Under the pieces are notes generated by a model. It saw only the letters and a list, made by a program, of their open reading frames with translations. It made no database searches and had not been told where the DNA came from. Of a DNA stretch of 64,000 bases, positions 1-13,700 are shown piece by piece (within the stretch, counting starts at the first letter, position 1; each line of letters starts with the position of its first letter). Position numbers and translations under genes: made by a program. The DNA lies in assembly GCA_900239685.1 (NCBI GenBank), contig OENT01000522.1:39917-103916 (forward strand), read 5' to 3'. The DNA is from Rotaria macrura (taxonomy: Eukaryota; Rotifera; Eurotatoria; Philodinida; Philodinidae).

Positions 1-1996
1 TAAACGTGCCGTTTTATCAAGTGAGCATGATGCAAAGTAATGACCAAACGGACCGAATTGTACATCGAATACAGGTTGAGTATGCCCACGAAATGTAATT
101 AAACATGTCCATGTTAATAAGCTCCATAGACGTATAGTACCATCTTCTGAACATGAAAGTAGAAACCATTTTTCGCGTGACATTGATAAACCATAGATGG
201 GTCCTGTATGACCGCATAGTAAACGTTGATTATATAGTATATCGGAATCATGATTTGTATTCGTATCATCTTTATTATTATTATTATTATTATTATTGTT
301 ATTATTATTATTATTATTATCATCATTCGTCATCATTTGTTCATAAACACGTTCATTAGATTTATCTAAACGTTCAAGTTCATGCGGAAGTTTCATTGTA
401 ATTAATTTTTCACGATTCAATGAATATACATAGATACTTGAATTTTTACAACCAGCAGCAAGTAATGTTGAATCTTCAGAGATTTCTTTATAAGAAAATA
501 TAATGAAATTTAGTCGTTTAAACTTTCACGTATTTTTTTTTCGACGAAATGACTTACCAAGACAATTTATCTCAAGATAACCGTTTAATAACGTATAGTA
601 ACAACAAGATGGTAAATTATCAGGTGTTATTTTTAACATTCGGGAATAATCTTCTGCAAAAAAGAAAATTATATTATTGTTGAAATATTTTTTCATTATT
701 ATTTTATGCTTTATGAATTTAGAGATGGTGGCAAAATTTTTCTAAGACATGAAATGTTTTCTCAATATTCAATACATACAGTTTTGCGGAAATCTATCAA
801 CTATTTTTCAATATTCATCAACTTAAAAGTTAGAATTGAGTAAAAATGTTGATTTTAACTCCTATGAGTTTCATACGAATGCTAATCAATAGGTAATATA
901 TGAAAATATCTCATAGTCAATGATACTAGATGAGGAAAGATATAAAATGTATTGATCATGACTGAGTTTCATATTTCGTGAGCTATCGATTAATTGAAGC
1001 ACAGCTGCTTACCTTGAAATGTATTTATTAAATCCATTCGTTCATGTTCTCTTAATTCCGGTATAGGTATGCGTGTAAGTTGTGGTGCATTAGGATCGAC
1101 TTTTAACGAGGCTTTACTTTGTCGCTGATTAAAAAAGTCTTTTTTAAGTTTTTTTCGATTTTTCGATGTTGACGGTTGATCATCACCAGCACCATCCTCA
1201 TTATCAACGCCTGTAGATGATGAAAGAATTGATTTATGTTGTAATATTCTCGTTAGATCATGATCTCGCAGTAGACCATAATACATTCGATTGGTATTGT
1301 CTTCAGTTTTAATTTCACCAAGACGACCGCCACTTAATAAACGTTGCGTTTCAGCATTACGTGCGCTACCATCATTGATTTCAAGCTAAAAATTTTTTTA
1401 AAAAAATTTTCAAATGATTTACTGAAGTACATTTTTTTTGTCTTACTTGAAAATATGCTTGAACAATTTTGGTTAATAATGGATATTTTTGTTGTTTAAT
1501 CAAAAACTGATCAAGTAATTCAAGCGATGCATTACACAATTTAATCCAATAACGTCCATTATGACGAAATGATTTCACATATTCACTTTGCGCTATTTGT
1601 TCTTTTGTAATTAAAGATTTAATACGAAAGAGATCATCTTTATGTGATGCAAAAACTGTTGCTTGTAAATTAGTATTTTTAACATAGGTCATAAAAAATC
1701 GTTGTGCTTCTTCAAGTTGATCTTTTTCAACTAAATCTAAGTACATATGAACAAATAGTGGATAAATCAATTGAGCAAATTCATGACGACTCGAATCCGG
1801 TTGTTCTTGCACATAGGATATATAACCATCAAGGGCATTAAAATAAGGTTCACTCATTGAGGACGTTGTCGTTTTATTACATAACGATTGATATTCTTTT
1901 TTAAATATTTCAACTGATTCAGTCATATTATTATCTTGTAGCACACGAAGAATTTTCATGAATTCATCTTGTGGAATTTGTTGTGATTGAGCTGAA

Positions 1997-2027
<31 letters not shown>

Positions 2028-2379
2028 TGGTTATAGTTGTTCGTTGTTGATCTGATAATGGACGTTGAGAAAATGATATGCGTTGCTGAGTTGTTGTCGG
2101 TGCAGATGATATAGATATATTAGGCGTGGTATTAACTTGATTATTTATACCATTTAGATTTATTGATGTTGTCATTCCACCTGTTGATGCTGAAGAAAGT
2201 ATATTGGATGATGAAACGATCTGCTGTTGACTAGAATTCGATACATTATTATTGTTTGGTATTATGAATGACATTTTTGATGTATTCGATGGAAGAAATA
2301 AAACATTTGAATTCACTGAATTCGATATTTGATTTTGAGAGGATGATGATGGTGTTGTAGATGATGAAGGAAAATGCAT
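1..2379 (-). CDS. TAF5: TFIID subunit TAF5, partial (C-terminus beyond left edge)
   Basis: Scaffold subunit of the general transcription factor TFIID, acting in the nucleus. Exons read on the minus strand: 2379-1447, 1385-1013, 653-558 and 485 to beyond position 1, all with GT-AG introns and matching phases. The protein opens with a low-complexity Ser/Asn/Thr/Gln/Ala tract of about 140 residues. A LisH-like helix (DEFMKILRVLQDNNMTES) and the TAF5 N-terminal domain 2 (for example FNALDGYISYVQEQ and FVHMYLDLVEKDQLEEAQRF) follow. A basic linker then leads into WD40 repeats (EISEDSTLLAAGCKNSSIYV, GHTGPIYGLSMSREKWFLLS, GHTQPVFDVQFGPFGHYFAS). A poly-Asn run encoded near 264-318 lies inside a WD40 loop. 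About 629 residues are visible and the last propeller blades are missing. TAF6L-associated TAF5L is the only close alternative; the NTD2 and linker favour TAF5. Its start lies 298 bp downstream of the LSm5 stop on the same strand. Confidence 0.93.
264..320. repeat. Trinucleotide (ATT)n repeat inside TAF5
   Basis: A near-pure ATT array on the plus strand reads as AAT codons on the minus strand, giving a poly-Asn stretch of about 13 residues between WD40 repeats of TAF5. It is in frame, so length change would alter only a surface loop. Confidence 0.85.
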
Positions 2380-2677
2380 TATAAATTATTTCAAATTAAG
2401 TACTCTCCATTTATTGAATAGAAGAAACACGAAAATTGTTGTGCTGTTGTTGCTCTTTAATTTTTTTTAAATCTAAGATGAAAAGAATCCGAAATATCTA
2501 AGTAATCGATTTAGTGCTCTTTTTCTTTGTCAAAAATATCTGATCGCATTTTTGGTTTTTCATTTCAGGGTTTTTCTTTTTTTTTTTAAAGTAAAAACAC
2601 AGAAGAATTTTTTAATATAATAACAAAGAAGTTTTTTACTAGAACAACAAATATTTTTTTTCCAATAGCGCTTTTGT

Positions 2678-5097
2678 TTATACTGCTCCACCGGTTGTAC
2701 TTGGTCCTTCACCGCCGGGGACGAGCATAGCAACATGATTTCCATTCAACAATATTTGATCGAGTTTAGTAATACGACTACCACCATCAGGCAATGTTTC
2801 GAATTCAGTTACCTGAAAGAGAAAATTCAAAAATATATAATTAAAATCGAAGTGACTCAAAACTTGCCAATTTTGTCTATTTTCGATGTACTTTACAGAA
2901 TTCTATACGTAGATATACATCATGTAAATGTTGATTTATGGGGATTCAGTTTATTAGTGATACTTCACTTATATGATAGGCAGAGAAAATATAAACATAC
3001 GAACAGGTTTCGACAATTCCAATGTAATATATTGGAAAAGTCTTAGATGAAAGATGAGAATATGTCTAGTACTGACAAATGTCATTGCGTTCTCTACTTG
3101 AACAATAACAATATGGCTGACAAATTTTCGATGCAAGACATAACTTCACTTGTCAACCATTCAAAGATAATGGTTGGCCTAATAAAAAATGAAGGTAAAT
3201 TCCATCATATTTGTAGAACTTTTAAAATTTCTTAATCTTGTCCATGACTTTACTTGAAGACTAAACTTCGAAAGTACCAAATGAATCGCGTATCTTTTCA
3301 GACTATCGTTCATTTTTTACTTCTATCAAAAATTTATTATTACCAATTCAATTTTTCGCTATTTTCAAACCATATACATATATATATATATAAATCACAA
3401 AAAAGGGTGTCTGTATCAAGTAGAATAGCATGTTTCAACCTTTGAAATTCAGACATTTAGAAAAGAATAAAATCTGATCTTGACAGCAGATTCTAACAGC
3501 ATTAACGAAAAACAATCGAGATCTCACGATATGGCTTCTGAACAAAATTAGATGTCTTCAAATATATTATTTGTACTTCGCATTTTATTTCAACATCCAT
3601 AATTATTATTCGTTTTTGAACTTGGTGAAACAGTTTTACTTTGGGTTCTTTTGATCTCTGACGCAACAGTAAACGTTACTGTATCCATATGTAGTCTGAT
3701 ATTAAAAATGATCCTCGACATTTCTTTTTGTTATTATAAGTGACGTTTATAATAGATCTCGTACTATTGTTCGATGTCAATCAAATGTTTCTTGATTTTG
3801 ATTGCGTCTAACGTTATCGAACCGTGTTTTCTTCTGCAAATTCATAAATACATCTGCAGGACATATGAGCTAATTCATATGGCTTACATGTTAATAAGAT
3901 GTATACAATCTTGAGAATGAATCGAAACAACTCACGATGACCTTCGTTTTCGTACATATTCTCTGTTCTACGACTTCTACATTATCAGTATTTCAAAGAT
4001 CTAATCAAAGTTAAGTATTAGACGAGACGAGAACAAAAAAAAACGATATACATCAATGAAAATGTTTGATGTAGTATTAACGTCATCTAGCAAAGCAAAG
4101 TTATGTCAACACTTATTTTTCTTATGAAGTCATATAGAAACGAAACTATTTTATGGATATTCCTTGGCCTTGCAAGAAGAACATCTATTTTTTTTAGAGA
4201 TCACCCTTAATTGTTAAACTAATAAATACGTAGGGGAGTTCAAAATGATTGTCCTACGATTTATCAGTAGTGATTGAAATCTATATTGTTAATTGACATA
4301 CGACTGTGCTACGTATTCACAGTCCGATGGGAAGGACATTCAAAAGAAAATAGATTGGTCAGCATTCCAAAAATTTGTAATTCTTGTGAAAAAAGTATTT
4401 TTCATTTCGATTTGCAGATGGTTTAATCATTGTAGCTATACTATAATTGTAGACGTTTACAACAATTTTGTTCTATATTTATATATACGAAAAAAAGAGA
4501 TAATTTCCATGTCAACGAACGATTCAAATAAAAAGTTTCATCACTGAGATTACGATGGCCTTGGATTCTATTACTTCATCTAAGGATCTTCTAAGTCTTT
4601 TTCTAATAATAAAGAATATTATACTAGACTATCTCTATCTTTTCTCTCTTAATTTTCACTTCGCAAGGTCGAAAGTATTGAGGGAAGTAAGTGTTTATTT
4701 CTGAATATTTCTATCTTCATCGAAACAGACTAATACATACAGTTGACAAGAATGTTTTTACGCATTTTAATTTGATCCGATTACTTCTACTAGTACTATT
4801 CTTGTAGTCTCATGTAGATCTTAAAATAAAATAAAATAAACAGAAAACGAAAACACTTACATCTTCAAGCACCATATTAACATAATCATCAAAACCAAGT
4901 AAAGTTCCAACGATTTCTTTATCTGATTTCATAATAACATGAATGCGTGATCCAATACATTTATCAACAAGTTCTAATGGTAGAAGTTGTACAACAGTAG
5001 TCGCTGGTGTCACTGTTGGTGGTGCACTGACTGTTGCTTGCGTTGTTGATAGTGTATTACTATCAACAGTTGATGTTGTTCCTTGTGATGTTGCCAT
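2678..5097 (-). CDS. LSM5: U6 snRNA-associated Sm-like protein LSm5
   Basis: Component of the LSm2-8 ring that binds the U6 snRNA 3' end and of the cytoplasmic LSm1-7 ring. There are two exons, 5097-4861 and 2812-2678, separated by a 2,048-bp intron (donor GTAAGT, acceptor TTTCAG). The product is 123 residues. Residues 1 to about 35 are a Thr/Ser/Val-rich extension that typical LSm5 proteins (about 90 residues) lack. The Sm1 motif follows ([37 protein letters not shown]). Exon 2 gives [11 protein letters not shown] and the Sm2 motif [20 protein letters not shown]. The intron falls exactly between Sm1 and the following strand. The family call is secure from the [10 protein letters not shown] and LLGFDD signatures. 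The ATG at 5097 is the first Met in a frame that is open further upstream, but no homology lies upstream of it. Confidence 0.95.
2813..4860 (-). other. Large LSm5 intron, no internal gene seen
   Basis: A 2-kb intron bounded by a good GTAAGT donor and a TTTCAG acceptor on the minus strand. Short open frames on both strands have no recognisable domain and coding-unlike composition. A short TA run sits near 3376-3392. I see no repeat element in it. Confidence 0.7.
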
Positions 5098-5591
5098 GGG
5101 TATCAAATCAGAGAAACAAAAAACAAGAATACTGAAACAAATATAATTATACGAAAAACAAATAAATTTTATGCGTTTTTTTTTAAACACACACAAAATG
5201 CTGCCATTTCGTTATTGTTTGATAAATAAAATGAATACAACACACTGACACAACACGTAGAAATTCGAAACGAGGAGAAAAAAGAAATCTTCGTTTCACA
5301 TTTCTTGTGGTATATTTTTTTCTCGCTCTCTTTTTAGTCGGATTCATCGCATCTGACAACTTCGATATTTTTTGCTTCTCTTTAAGTTTATAACACAACT
5401 GTACATTTGTAGTAAAGATAACACGGACGTACATATGAAGAAAAAGAAGACGAAAAATCATGGCAAAAAAACAGTATGGAAACTGTTCAAAACTAGTGAA
5501 AAAAAGATTGTTTGAGATGAGAAAAGAAGGAAAAAACAAGCGATCAGAGCAAAACCAAATATCTACATAGAAAATCAGTATCTGTTTCTCA

Positions 5592-7867
5592 TTAAGCTGT
5601 CCATGGACCATCATTTTGTGTCAATTGTTGCTGCGATTCCATATTTGTATTTGATAAATTATTTTCAACTAAACTCATTTGATTTTTAAGTTGCTTTTTA
5701 ACATTAAGACTACTAAGACGACATGCTGGATCTGCAATCCATAATTCTTGACATAGACGAAGAAGATGAAGAAAAATCTAAAATGATTTACAATGCATTA
5801 AAAATTAGCTCATATCATTTATCAAATATGATGTTTATTTATTTGATGATTACCGGATGTGTTTGCCATCGTGCGGAAGGTGGTGGTCGAATTTTTCTTA
5901 CACATACAATATCGCGCATTTGTTCAAATGTTGGACTATTTGGTTGAATATCTTCATACGGTACTTCGTATCGATCAGCATCATTTTCTACAGAACGAAA
6001 GATCATTATTGATTTTAAATGAAGCATTCAACGTTCTTTTACCATGTGCATTCGTTTGACATCTACGTAATAATTCCCAATAAACAAGTCCTAATGCATA
6101 GATATCAGCAGCCTTAAATGATTCAAAACTACCATCATTCAATGTTCCATCGAGAACTTCTGGTGCCATATATCCTAGAAGAAAAAAGCATACATCATAT
6201 GCAACTAGTTCGAATTTCATAACAAACTTCTACTTACGATGTGTACCAACTCGACTATTGGCTTGAATATCAATATCAACATGTTCTTGATTTAATGCAT
6301 TTCCTTGTAATGGATCTTTCCGTGATTTTGGTCGTGTACGAACTTCTTTGACAGCAAGACCCAAATCAGCAATACAACACGATAAATCTTTTTTCACCAG
6401 AATATTTTTTGTTTTCAAATCACGGTGAGCAAGTGCAACTTTACCTTGAAAAACAAAACAAATAGATCATGGCAATAAATATTATTCTTTATTGTTAGTC
6501 TTACCATTTGTTGAATCGATTGGCATATGCAAATGACAAAGACCACTAGCAATACTTAACATCATCTTTATTAATATCGGTATTGTTATTGTATGAGTCA
6601 TTAAATAATCATAAACTGAGCCATTTTCATGGTATTCAGTAACAAGCCAAAGTTGAGTGTAAGTCGAGGCATCCTTAACAAAGAAAACTCATTATTTATT
6701 CTATATCGAATTGCGGTGGTACCTTATTATCGGCGGCAATATATCCAAGAATATTTTCATGTCTGAGACAAACAGTTTGATAAATATCGATTTCTCGCAA
6801 CCAGGAACGTTCATCATTTGCCGAAAATATTTTTACAGCAACGTGATCTTCACGCCATTTTCCTCTATGAACATTGCCATAACGCCCGGCACCAACCAAT
6901 TTTTCCAAGGTAATCTGTCTTGCAAGTGTTCGTTGCATTAATAAAGGAAGTGCTTGAAATGAAAAGAAACATTTTATTTCGTACACATAAGCAATGATTT
7001 TATTTACCTGGTCCAACTGTACTTGTAGAGAATTCATCGAGAAGTGCATTTAATGATTGATCAGATGGTATACGTGACTCATTAGTTGGTTCTAAACGGT
7101 GATGGTTATAAAAACATTTTAAAAAGCGTTCTATAATATTTTTCTCATTATGATCAACGCCATAAGTAATCTCTTTAGGGTAATTGATTTTATTTGTTCT
7201 TATCGCGTTGTGTTTCAAATGAATAAATATACATCCGGTTATTAATAGTATTGTAGCAATAATTGAAATAATCATTATTAAAATAAATAATGAAAAACTA
7301 CTCTGAGACTGATGCATAAGTGAAGTGCCTTTCGAATATAAAAAAAAAGGTTAATTAGATAAATTTATTTTTCTCTTCAAATCAATGTTTACTTGTTGTC
7401 ATTGAAGACAGCAGTTCCTGACGAATTCCTGTTGAATATGCATCAAGATCGTTACAATTATCACGTTGAGAACAACATACAATATAACGATTTGTTTGAT
7501 TAACTCCACACAATAATTGTACGAAGAAATAGTCATTAAGTATACATCTAGAAAATAACATACAATAGAAAAGTATTGATGACTTTTTTCTTTGTGAACA
7601 GAAAATGACATACCCAGCGGTAACTTTTATTGTACCATCATATGAATTCAATGTCCAACTTTCATAACATTTCTGATGAACATACGAAAGTTGACATGTT
7701 TCAGAATTTGAATCACATTGTTCATCTTCAGTACATAAACATGTTGTATTTTTCGTTAATGGTGTGTTACCATCAAGATCATCGACGAGGTTATTATTAT
7801 CTTGACTAATGACGATAGTTGTCGTCATCAGTAGTAGTAGAAATACTTGAGTTAATATTGGTTTCAT
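5592..7867 (-). CDS. TGF-beta/activin type I receptor Ser/Thr kinase
   Basis: Plasma-membrane receptor kinase that phosphorylates receptor-Smads after activation by a type II receptor. Nine exons: 7867-7614, 7547-7393, 7328-7008, 6952-6723, 6673-6505, 6444-6238, 6174-6043, 5987-5854, 5777-5592, giving 595 residues. The order is a signal peptide ([20 protein letters not shown]), a Cys-rich ectodomain ending in the CC-x5-CN box (CCSQRDNCN), a transmembrane helix ([20 protein letters not shown]), a short GS segment ([20 protein letters not shown]) and the kinase. Kinase motifs are the glycine loop [25 protein letters not shown], the DLG form of DFG and YMAPEVLD. The L45-type loop reads [14 protein letters not shown], which resembles the ALK4/ALK5/ALK7 class and suggests Smad2/3-type signalling by inference. 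The GS segment has fewer Ser/Gly pairs than usual, and the activation segment carries an insertion of about 20 residues ([16 protein letters not shown] and following). Seven of the eight introns are 49-66 bp; the longest is 76 bp. Confidence 0.95.
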
Positions 7868-10724
7868 CGTTCAAGTTTGAATGTTGTCAAATCTTATATT
7901 AGTTTCGTGTTAGAAAGATTCATTCATACATTTATTTTTCAAACGATTGGATACATAAATAAGAATGGAGAAGACGAAGAAAAGGTTTTTTTCCGACTGG
8001 TCAAAGTGTCCCTGTCTGAAACATAAACCAATAGAATTACTTTATATTCCTCTATGTTTGCATATTCATGGAATGATTTTTAGAAAAAAATCTTCTGTGA
8101 CTTAAAAATGTTCAGTATTGAATAGCTTCGTTAACAAGATATTTTATAGAAAGTTCAATCCCAGATGTCGCTGATATTCGCCATCGGATGTATACTCTGT
8201 GCTTAAGTGAAACCGAACACTCACATATTGAGTCACTTAGAAAATTAATGTTGCCATAAAAAATGTGTTCCTTAACTATTGAATGTAGTGTGTGAATACT
8301 GATAAGTTTAACATGAGAATCGACTGTACGTTACATACGTACATGGCAAGTGGATGGACAAGTTGATGAGTGCTTGGTGTAATTCAATGGAAGATATTCG
8401 ATTTGTAGTGTAAGCATGATCAAAGAAAATAATTGTAAGTTTTTCCAAGCAATCAATCTGAATAAAGTCACACGATATCGAATATTTGCTTAGAGTCTGG
8501 GAATTATATGACAAACAATAGTAATAAGATACTGCATTAGTCATTAATAGGTTCTTATACTATTCAAATTCAAAGCCGTAATCATAGTTTAAATAAATAA
8601 CTTATGTTGAATGCTACTATCTACAGATAGAAAATGATTCTGCTTTACAGTTTTGAACTTTTAGGAACTGATAGCACGAAATTAATTCAATAAATTGATT
8701 GAAAAATTGAAGATGTGACACTAGAAGAAACAATTGACATGAACGCTCAAAATTTGTCTCCAACGAATTCATAAAATGTGTCATAGTAATGACATGTTGA
8801 GACTTTGCTAATGAATTCTAAGACAACATCTCGATTTATACATATTCAGAGAAACAGATTCAATAGTCCGGTGATCATATAAGAATTTCTATACAAGAGA
8901 TATATACTAATCTTATTATGTTTTATTTTAATATTCGTCTCATACTGAACATGTTTCCTTGTCAATGTTCAGACATTTTACTGTAAATTTTTACCAGGGT
9001 TCGTCTAATGAAAGTATACGTCTGGTACTATATAGAATACTTTCACAACAGCAAAATACTACCAAGACAATGTCGAGTGCATTTAGTAGGACAACAAAAC
9101 ACTATACCTAACTCAGTAATCTATAGTGAATACTTAAAGGATGATTGTACGCACTGTAATTCAAATTTTGCAAAGCATAATTGTATCATTTCTTTTTATC
9201 TAATTTTTTGAATGAGAGCTGCAAACAGGTCACTTTTTCTCGGCCTGATAACTGGGCTGCTATCTGATCTGCAGGTAGACATGAAATCAAAAATAAATTG
9301 ATGCTTTTTTTTGTATAACATATAGCTATCCATGACGTTCAATAATTAGGCATGATGTTGACATTTAGCAACATCGAGTCAATACTGCGCAGAGGATAGA
9401 CTTGTCGTGATGATATATAATTTTTTTCTTAATTCGTTAATTACTACAACACATTTCAACATGTATTGATGACTGAAAAGAGAGAAGAAGTCTTTTCACT
9501 GAGAAAATGACTGAATGTAGTCAAAATTCCCGGAAGGAATGTCCAAATTGCAAAAATTATTTCTCTATATGTCTGAACATTCAGTGACAGAGGCAAGTAG
9601 TGATTAAGGTTCTTTCTTCAAATTGCTGTATATTGTATCACTATGATAATTTATTCAGTGTAGTTGAATAGTAAAAAAGAATGATGGATGTGTTTAATAC
9701 CATGTACATTTCGTTGCGGTATGCAACAGTTCCTTTGACTTTTATTTGATTACTTGATGTATCGAAAGAGTTCAAGTCGTTGAGCAGAGAAACTCTGAAC
9801 GAGACTAACTAGGCCTTTGAACGTATTTACAGTTAATAGTATTCTCATGGAAGGTATTGAGCTTCTTGAAGATGTTTCCATGCATCATTGCTTACTGTAA
9901 AGAAGTCGAAAGATGACGTATTCTTCTGTCTGTGTGTTACCGATCAAAACATTTTAAAACTATTCCACTAATTCCTGAAACAATACTAGTAAAGCCAGAT
10001 TGTTTCAAGAAAGCTCTGAGTTTGGAAGTATTGCAAAGATACAGAACATTCCTAAATAGTTTAATTAACAATGCTCTTGAATGCTTGGAAACGCTATGGA
10101 ATTTTTTCAAAGTTCTAAAGTGTTTTTCAAGAGACTTAACTAACTTACTGTTAGTCCTGTTTTCATAGTCTAAGAAACATTCTAGAGATACTTATTCGAT
10201 GTATGGTCATCAATTGGATGTTAGAAATATAATTGGAAAAAACATGTCACACTTGAATGAATGAAGAAAAACATGAATTTTTTAAATTGTTGACTCTTTA
10301 CAGCCTGATGTTGCCAAATGGCAACACAAAACCATTAAACATAGAATCAAAGTTTTGTTTCGCAATGATTAAGTTTTACTATCTCTATTGTAGAACAATA
10401 AAAAATACGAAGTAAAAGATATTTTTACAATCTAACTTCTAGGTTCCGGTCATAAAGGCTTGATGTGGTTGTTTATTTCTTTTCTTAATAACAATAATAC
10501 GAAAACGTGGTTCTATATATTAGAAAATAAGAAAAAATCTCTGAATTAACATCACTAACATGTTACACACGGAACAATTACTATCAAATAATGTATAGAA
10601 TTGCATTGTTGGAGACTCTGGTATCGGCATCTAGTGTAGAATTGAGCAAATAAAATCATTCCAAGTGGATTTTTAGCAGTGTAGTCTAGCTTGGCCTGAC
10701 CGAGACCAGGCTAAAATATGACAA

Positions 10725-10774
10725 CTCAGCTTGACTGTGTACTCTGGCCTATTAGACGACCCGGTCAAGCTGAG
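10725..10774. repeat. Perfect 11-bp inverted repeat
   Basis: CTCAGCTTGAC at 10725-10735 is matched by its exact reverse complement GTCAAGCTGAG at 10764-10774. The preceding 45 bases hold a related GCTTGGCCTGACCG and an AGACCAGGCT motif. The segment is richer in GC than its flanks. It looks like the core of a small foldback element, but no terminal duplication is visible. Confidence 0.55.
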
Positions 10775-13700
10775 AACTCTGATTTGAATGAAGGAAAAAT
10801 CTAAATTCGATACTCTCGTTTTGTTACCGAATGAGTTATATTACAATGAAACTTGTAATACTTTTCGTACTTTAGAAACAGAAGCATGTAATGTAATATA
10901 AAAATAAAATCTTTCAAGTACTACTTTTACGATACATACTTAAATTACAATCTATGAAATGACCGATAAATTTCGCAACTTTATCAGATGATCATGAGTA
11001 CGATGGGTTTTTGTCCGGCGCTAATTACAACATTACAATGCCGCAAGTTAGTAACTAACCTTTGACCTTTCTCTTTGGTATTTACCTTAGTATTAAAGTG
11101 AAGAAACAATTTCTATTCACTTGAAAACTGACTGAAAACTTGGGATAATTCTACTTGATATATACTTTAAACAATAATGGTAGACATATCTATTTTAAAT
11201 AAATATCGATAATGTAAAAGTGAAATTTATTACTCAACATTCAATTCAATATGTATAATCTCTAGTTTATCATCGGTATTTGATAGAGAAAAGTTTGCTT
11301 TTCATTCAAATCAGAACAGTTAAATTAATCTTATGCTATGGAGCTGCAAGAGAAAATTCATTTCAGATTTGTATCCAATTCTGGTAAGAGTAATGTGTTT
11401 GACTCAATCCAATAGATAAATCATAGACATCCGATTCATTTAGAAGATGTTATCTGATATCGAAGTTTTAGGGAAATTTTCTTTTTTCTCAAACAATTAA
11501 AATTCTTTTCCGACAGTTTGATTTATTCTAATGTTTTAAATTGGCCACGTCTATGTTTCATTTAGCATTAGAATTCTCTATTGTATTATAAAAATTGAAC
11601 TTGCTTATTGATGCGCTAGCTAGTTTCTCCTATGAAAATATGTGCTCGAATGTTTTTAGTTTTGTTACTAAAAGTAACTATATGATAAGTTTTAAACCAA
11701 GCAGAATCTTGACATAACTACGTGCTAGTATAAACTAAAATTTATGTAAATATTGGTTTGTGAATCACCGTAAATGCACTGTCCTATATGAGACACAATG
11801 GCGGTTCTATTATCATCATGTAGGAAACTTATTTGATCAATGCTTATTTCGATAAGAAAAATCTTTTCTTCACATTCTCGTAAAACTTTTACAATCCGTA
11901 GTACGATATCTTTTTTCTCACTAGATTTTATTCCTGTCAATGACTACGAACTAATCATGACATTAAATCCTTCAAGAATTTAAAATAGTATACATTTAAA
12001 AGAATTTAGGATCGAATCGAATGCTCATTAGATAGAACCCAAGTCTCGCGGCATCTCGATCAAATCGACTCGTTTGTGATAGAAACTTTGGACTAGAATA
12101 AGCTAAAGCTTTTCTTGAATTCTATTATTGTGTTAGAAATTTGGAAAGTAGAATTGAAAATACATAAAGTTCGACTCGATCAGACTTTGATTCTGTTGCT
12201 CGTTCAAACATGTTGGACTCGATACATTGTGATCAGAAATCCTTCTGAAATATCTTACTACTAGGGTGTATTATTTTGATCCTTGACCTAGCAAATTCAA
12301 GAGAAAATGCATTTTAACATATGCCAAAACTTAAGTAGATTGATTCTTAATAGAATATAGCTCGTCTTTTAGGTTTCACAATCTGATATTTGTATTGGAT
12401 TTAACTGAAGTATTGTTGAGAAAAATAAACGATATCAAAGAAATTTTGAATGCTTTCTATGAACGTTTTTTGTTTGCATTTCTTTCAAATAACATCTATT
12501 TATGTCAGGGCCGAACTTTAGAATAATAACTGGGCAACACTACAGAATATTGTATCACACATTTATCTCATCAATATAGTTTCCATATCAAAATGCATAA
12601 ATTTCCTTAATTCACCAAACCGTCTAGTATTTTTCAAAAATTTTATTTGATTCAATTTTACCTATAATTGAGTTTTTTGAGTACGTGAATAGACATTAAT
12701 CGATGGTGAAATCGTACAAGTAGAGTTTGAGAGAAGGTCAAAGTTCTAGTATCGCTCCTGATTTAAGAGGTAGGTTTAACTGGCCATTAAGAGAAAAAGT
12801 CGTTCCGGTGGAAATCTGCGTAATACATATATTGCAGTTAAGTAAAATACAAAAGACTTCATAGCAAGACTTTTTGAGATTATACAGTAGAATGAAAAGT
12901 CTTCATCGTATCAGATTTACGCCGTGCTGTATGCAAGAAGTCTGAAATGAGAGGTACATACATAGTTCACGCAGTTTCTACATCACAGATAGAGTCTTGG
13001 TCTAATATTTTAAACGTAATGTGAACAATTATGGAGGAAAATGGATAGAGTTTATATTTCTTTTGAACAAAATATTTCTTATAAAACAAGTTTTTATAGA
13101 TCATCCGATCTGTCATTACTTACGGCTATTTTTCATCTACCTAAACCGCTTATTACACTGAAAGCCGTAAATCCATTCCAGATTTATGATCATCTTATCT
13201 TGAGTAAAGGAGAAGCGCGAAAACTGCGTACTGTTTTCACGACACTATAAATCTGTAATTCTTCAATGAATCGAACTGAAATCTTTAGGAAAGTTTTTTT
13301 CGTTGTTGAGTGTTATTAAGTAGAATTTTCAGAAAATCAACTATTTCTAAAGGAAAATACATGAACATAATCATCGTGCCGATATCAAGGGCTCAGAAAT
13401 ATCTAGACACAGTAAACCTAGAAAAAATTAAAATGATCTTTCAAATGAAGAAAGACCGCGTAGAATGAAGTTCAATTGTATTAATGAATTTCAATCATTA
13501 TCAATATGTTCGATAAAAGCAAATTAATGTAAAATATAGTAGACAGCTTTTTTAGCTTAAAAACCTTCCAGTGGAAATGGTACTCAATCATCATTATCTT
13601 CGTTTTATTTTAACTACGGCGATGACCTCATGCTTTGCATCGATATTGTCCACGTACACATCTTACACATTATATACTAATTTTTAGACATTCTACGTAT

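Noticed and set aside
5183-5614. 143-residue minus-strand frame between LSm5 and the receptor
   Set aside because: Lys/Phe/Arg-rich low-complexity product with no motif. It covers the receptor's last codons and the LSm5 5' flank, and overlaps the true receptor stop in another frame.
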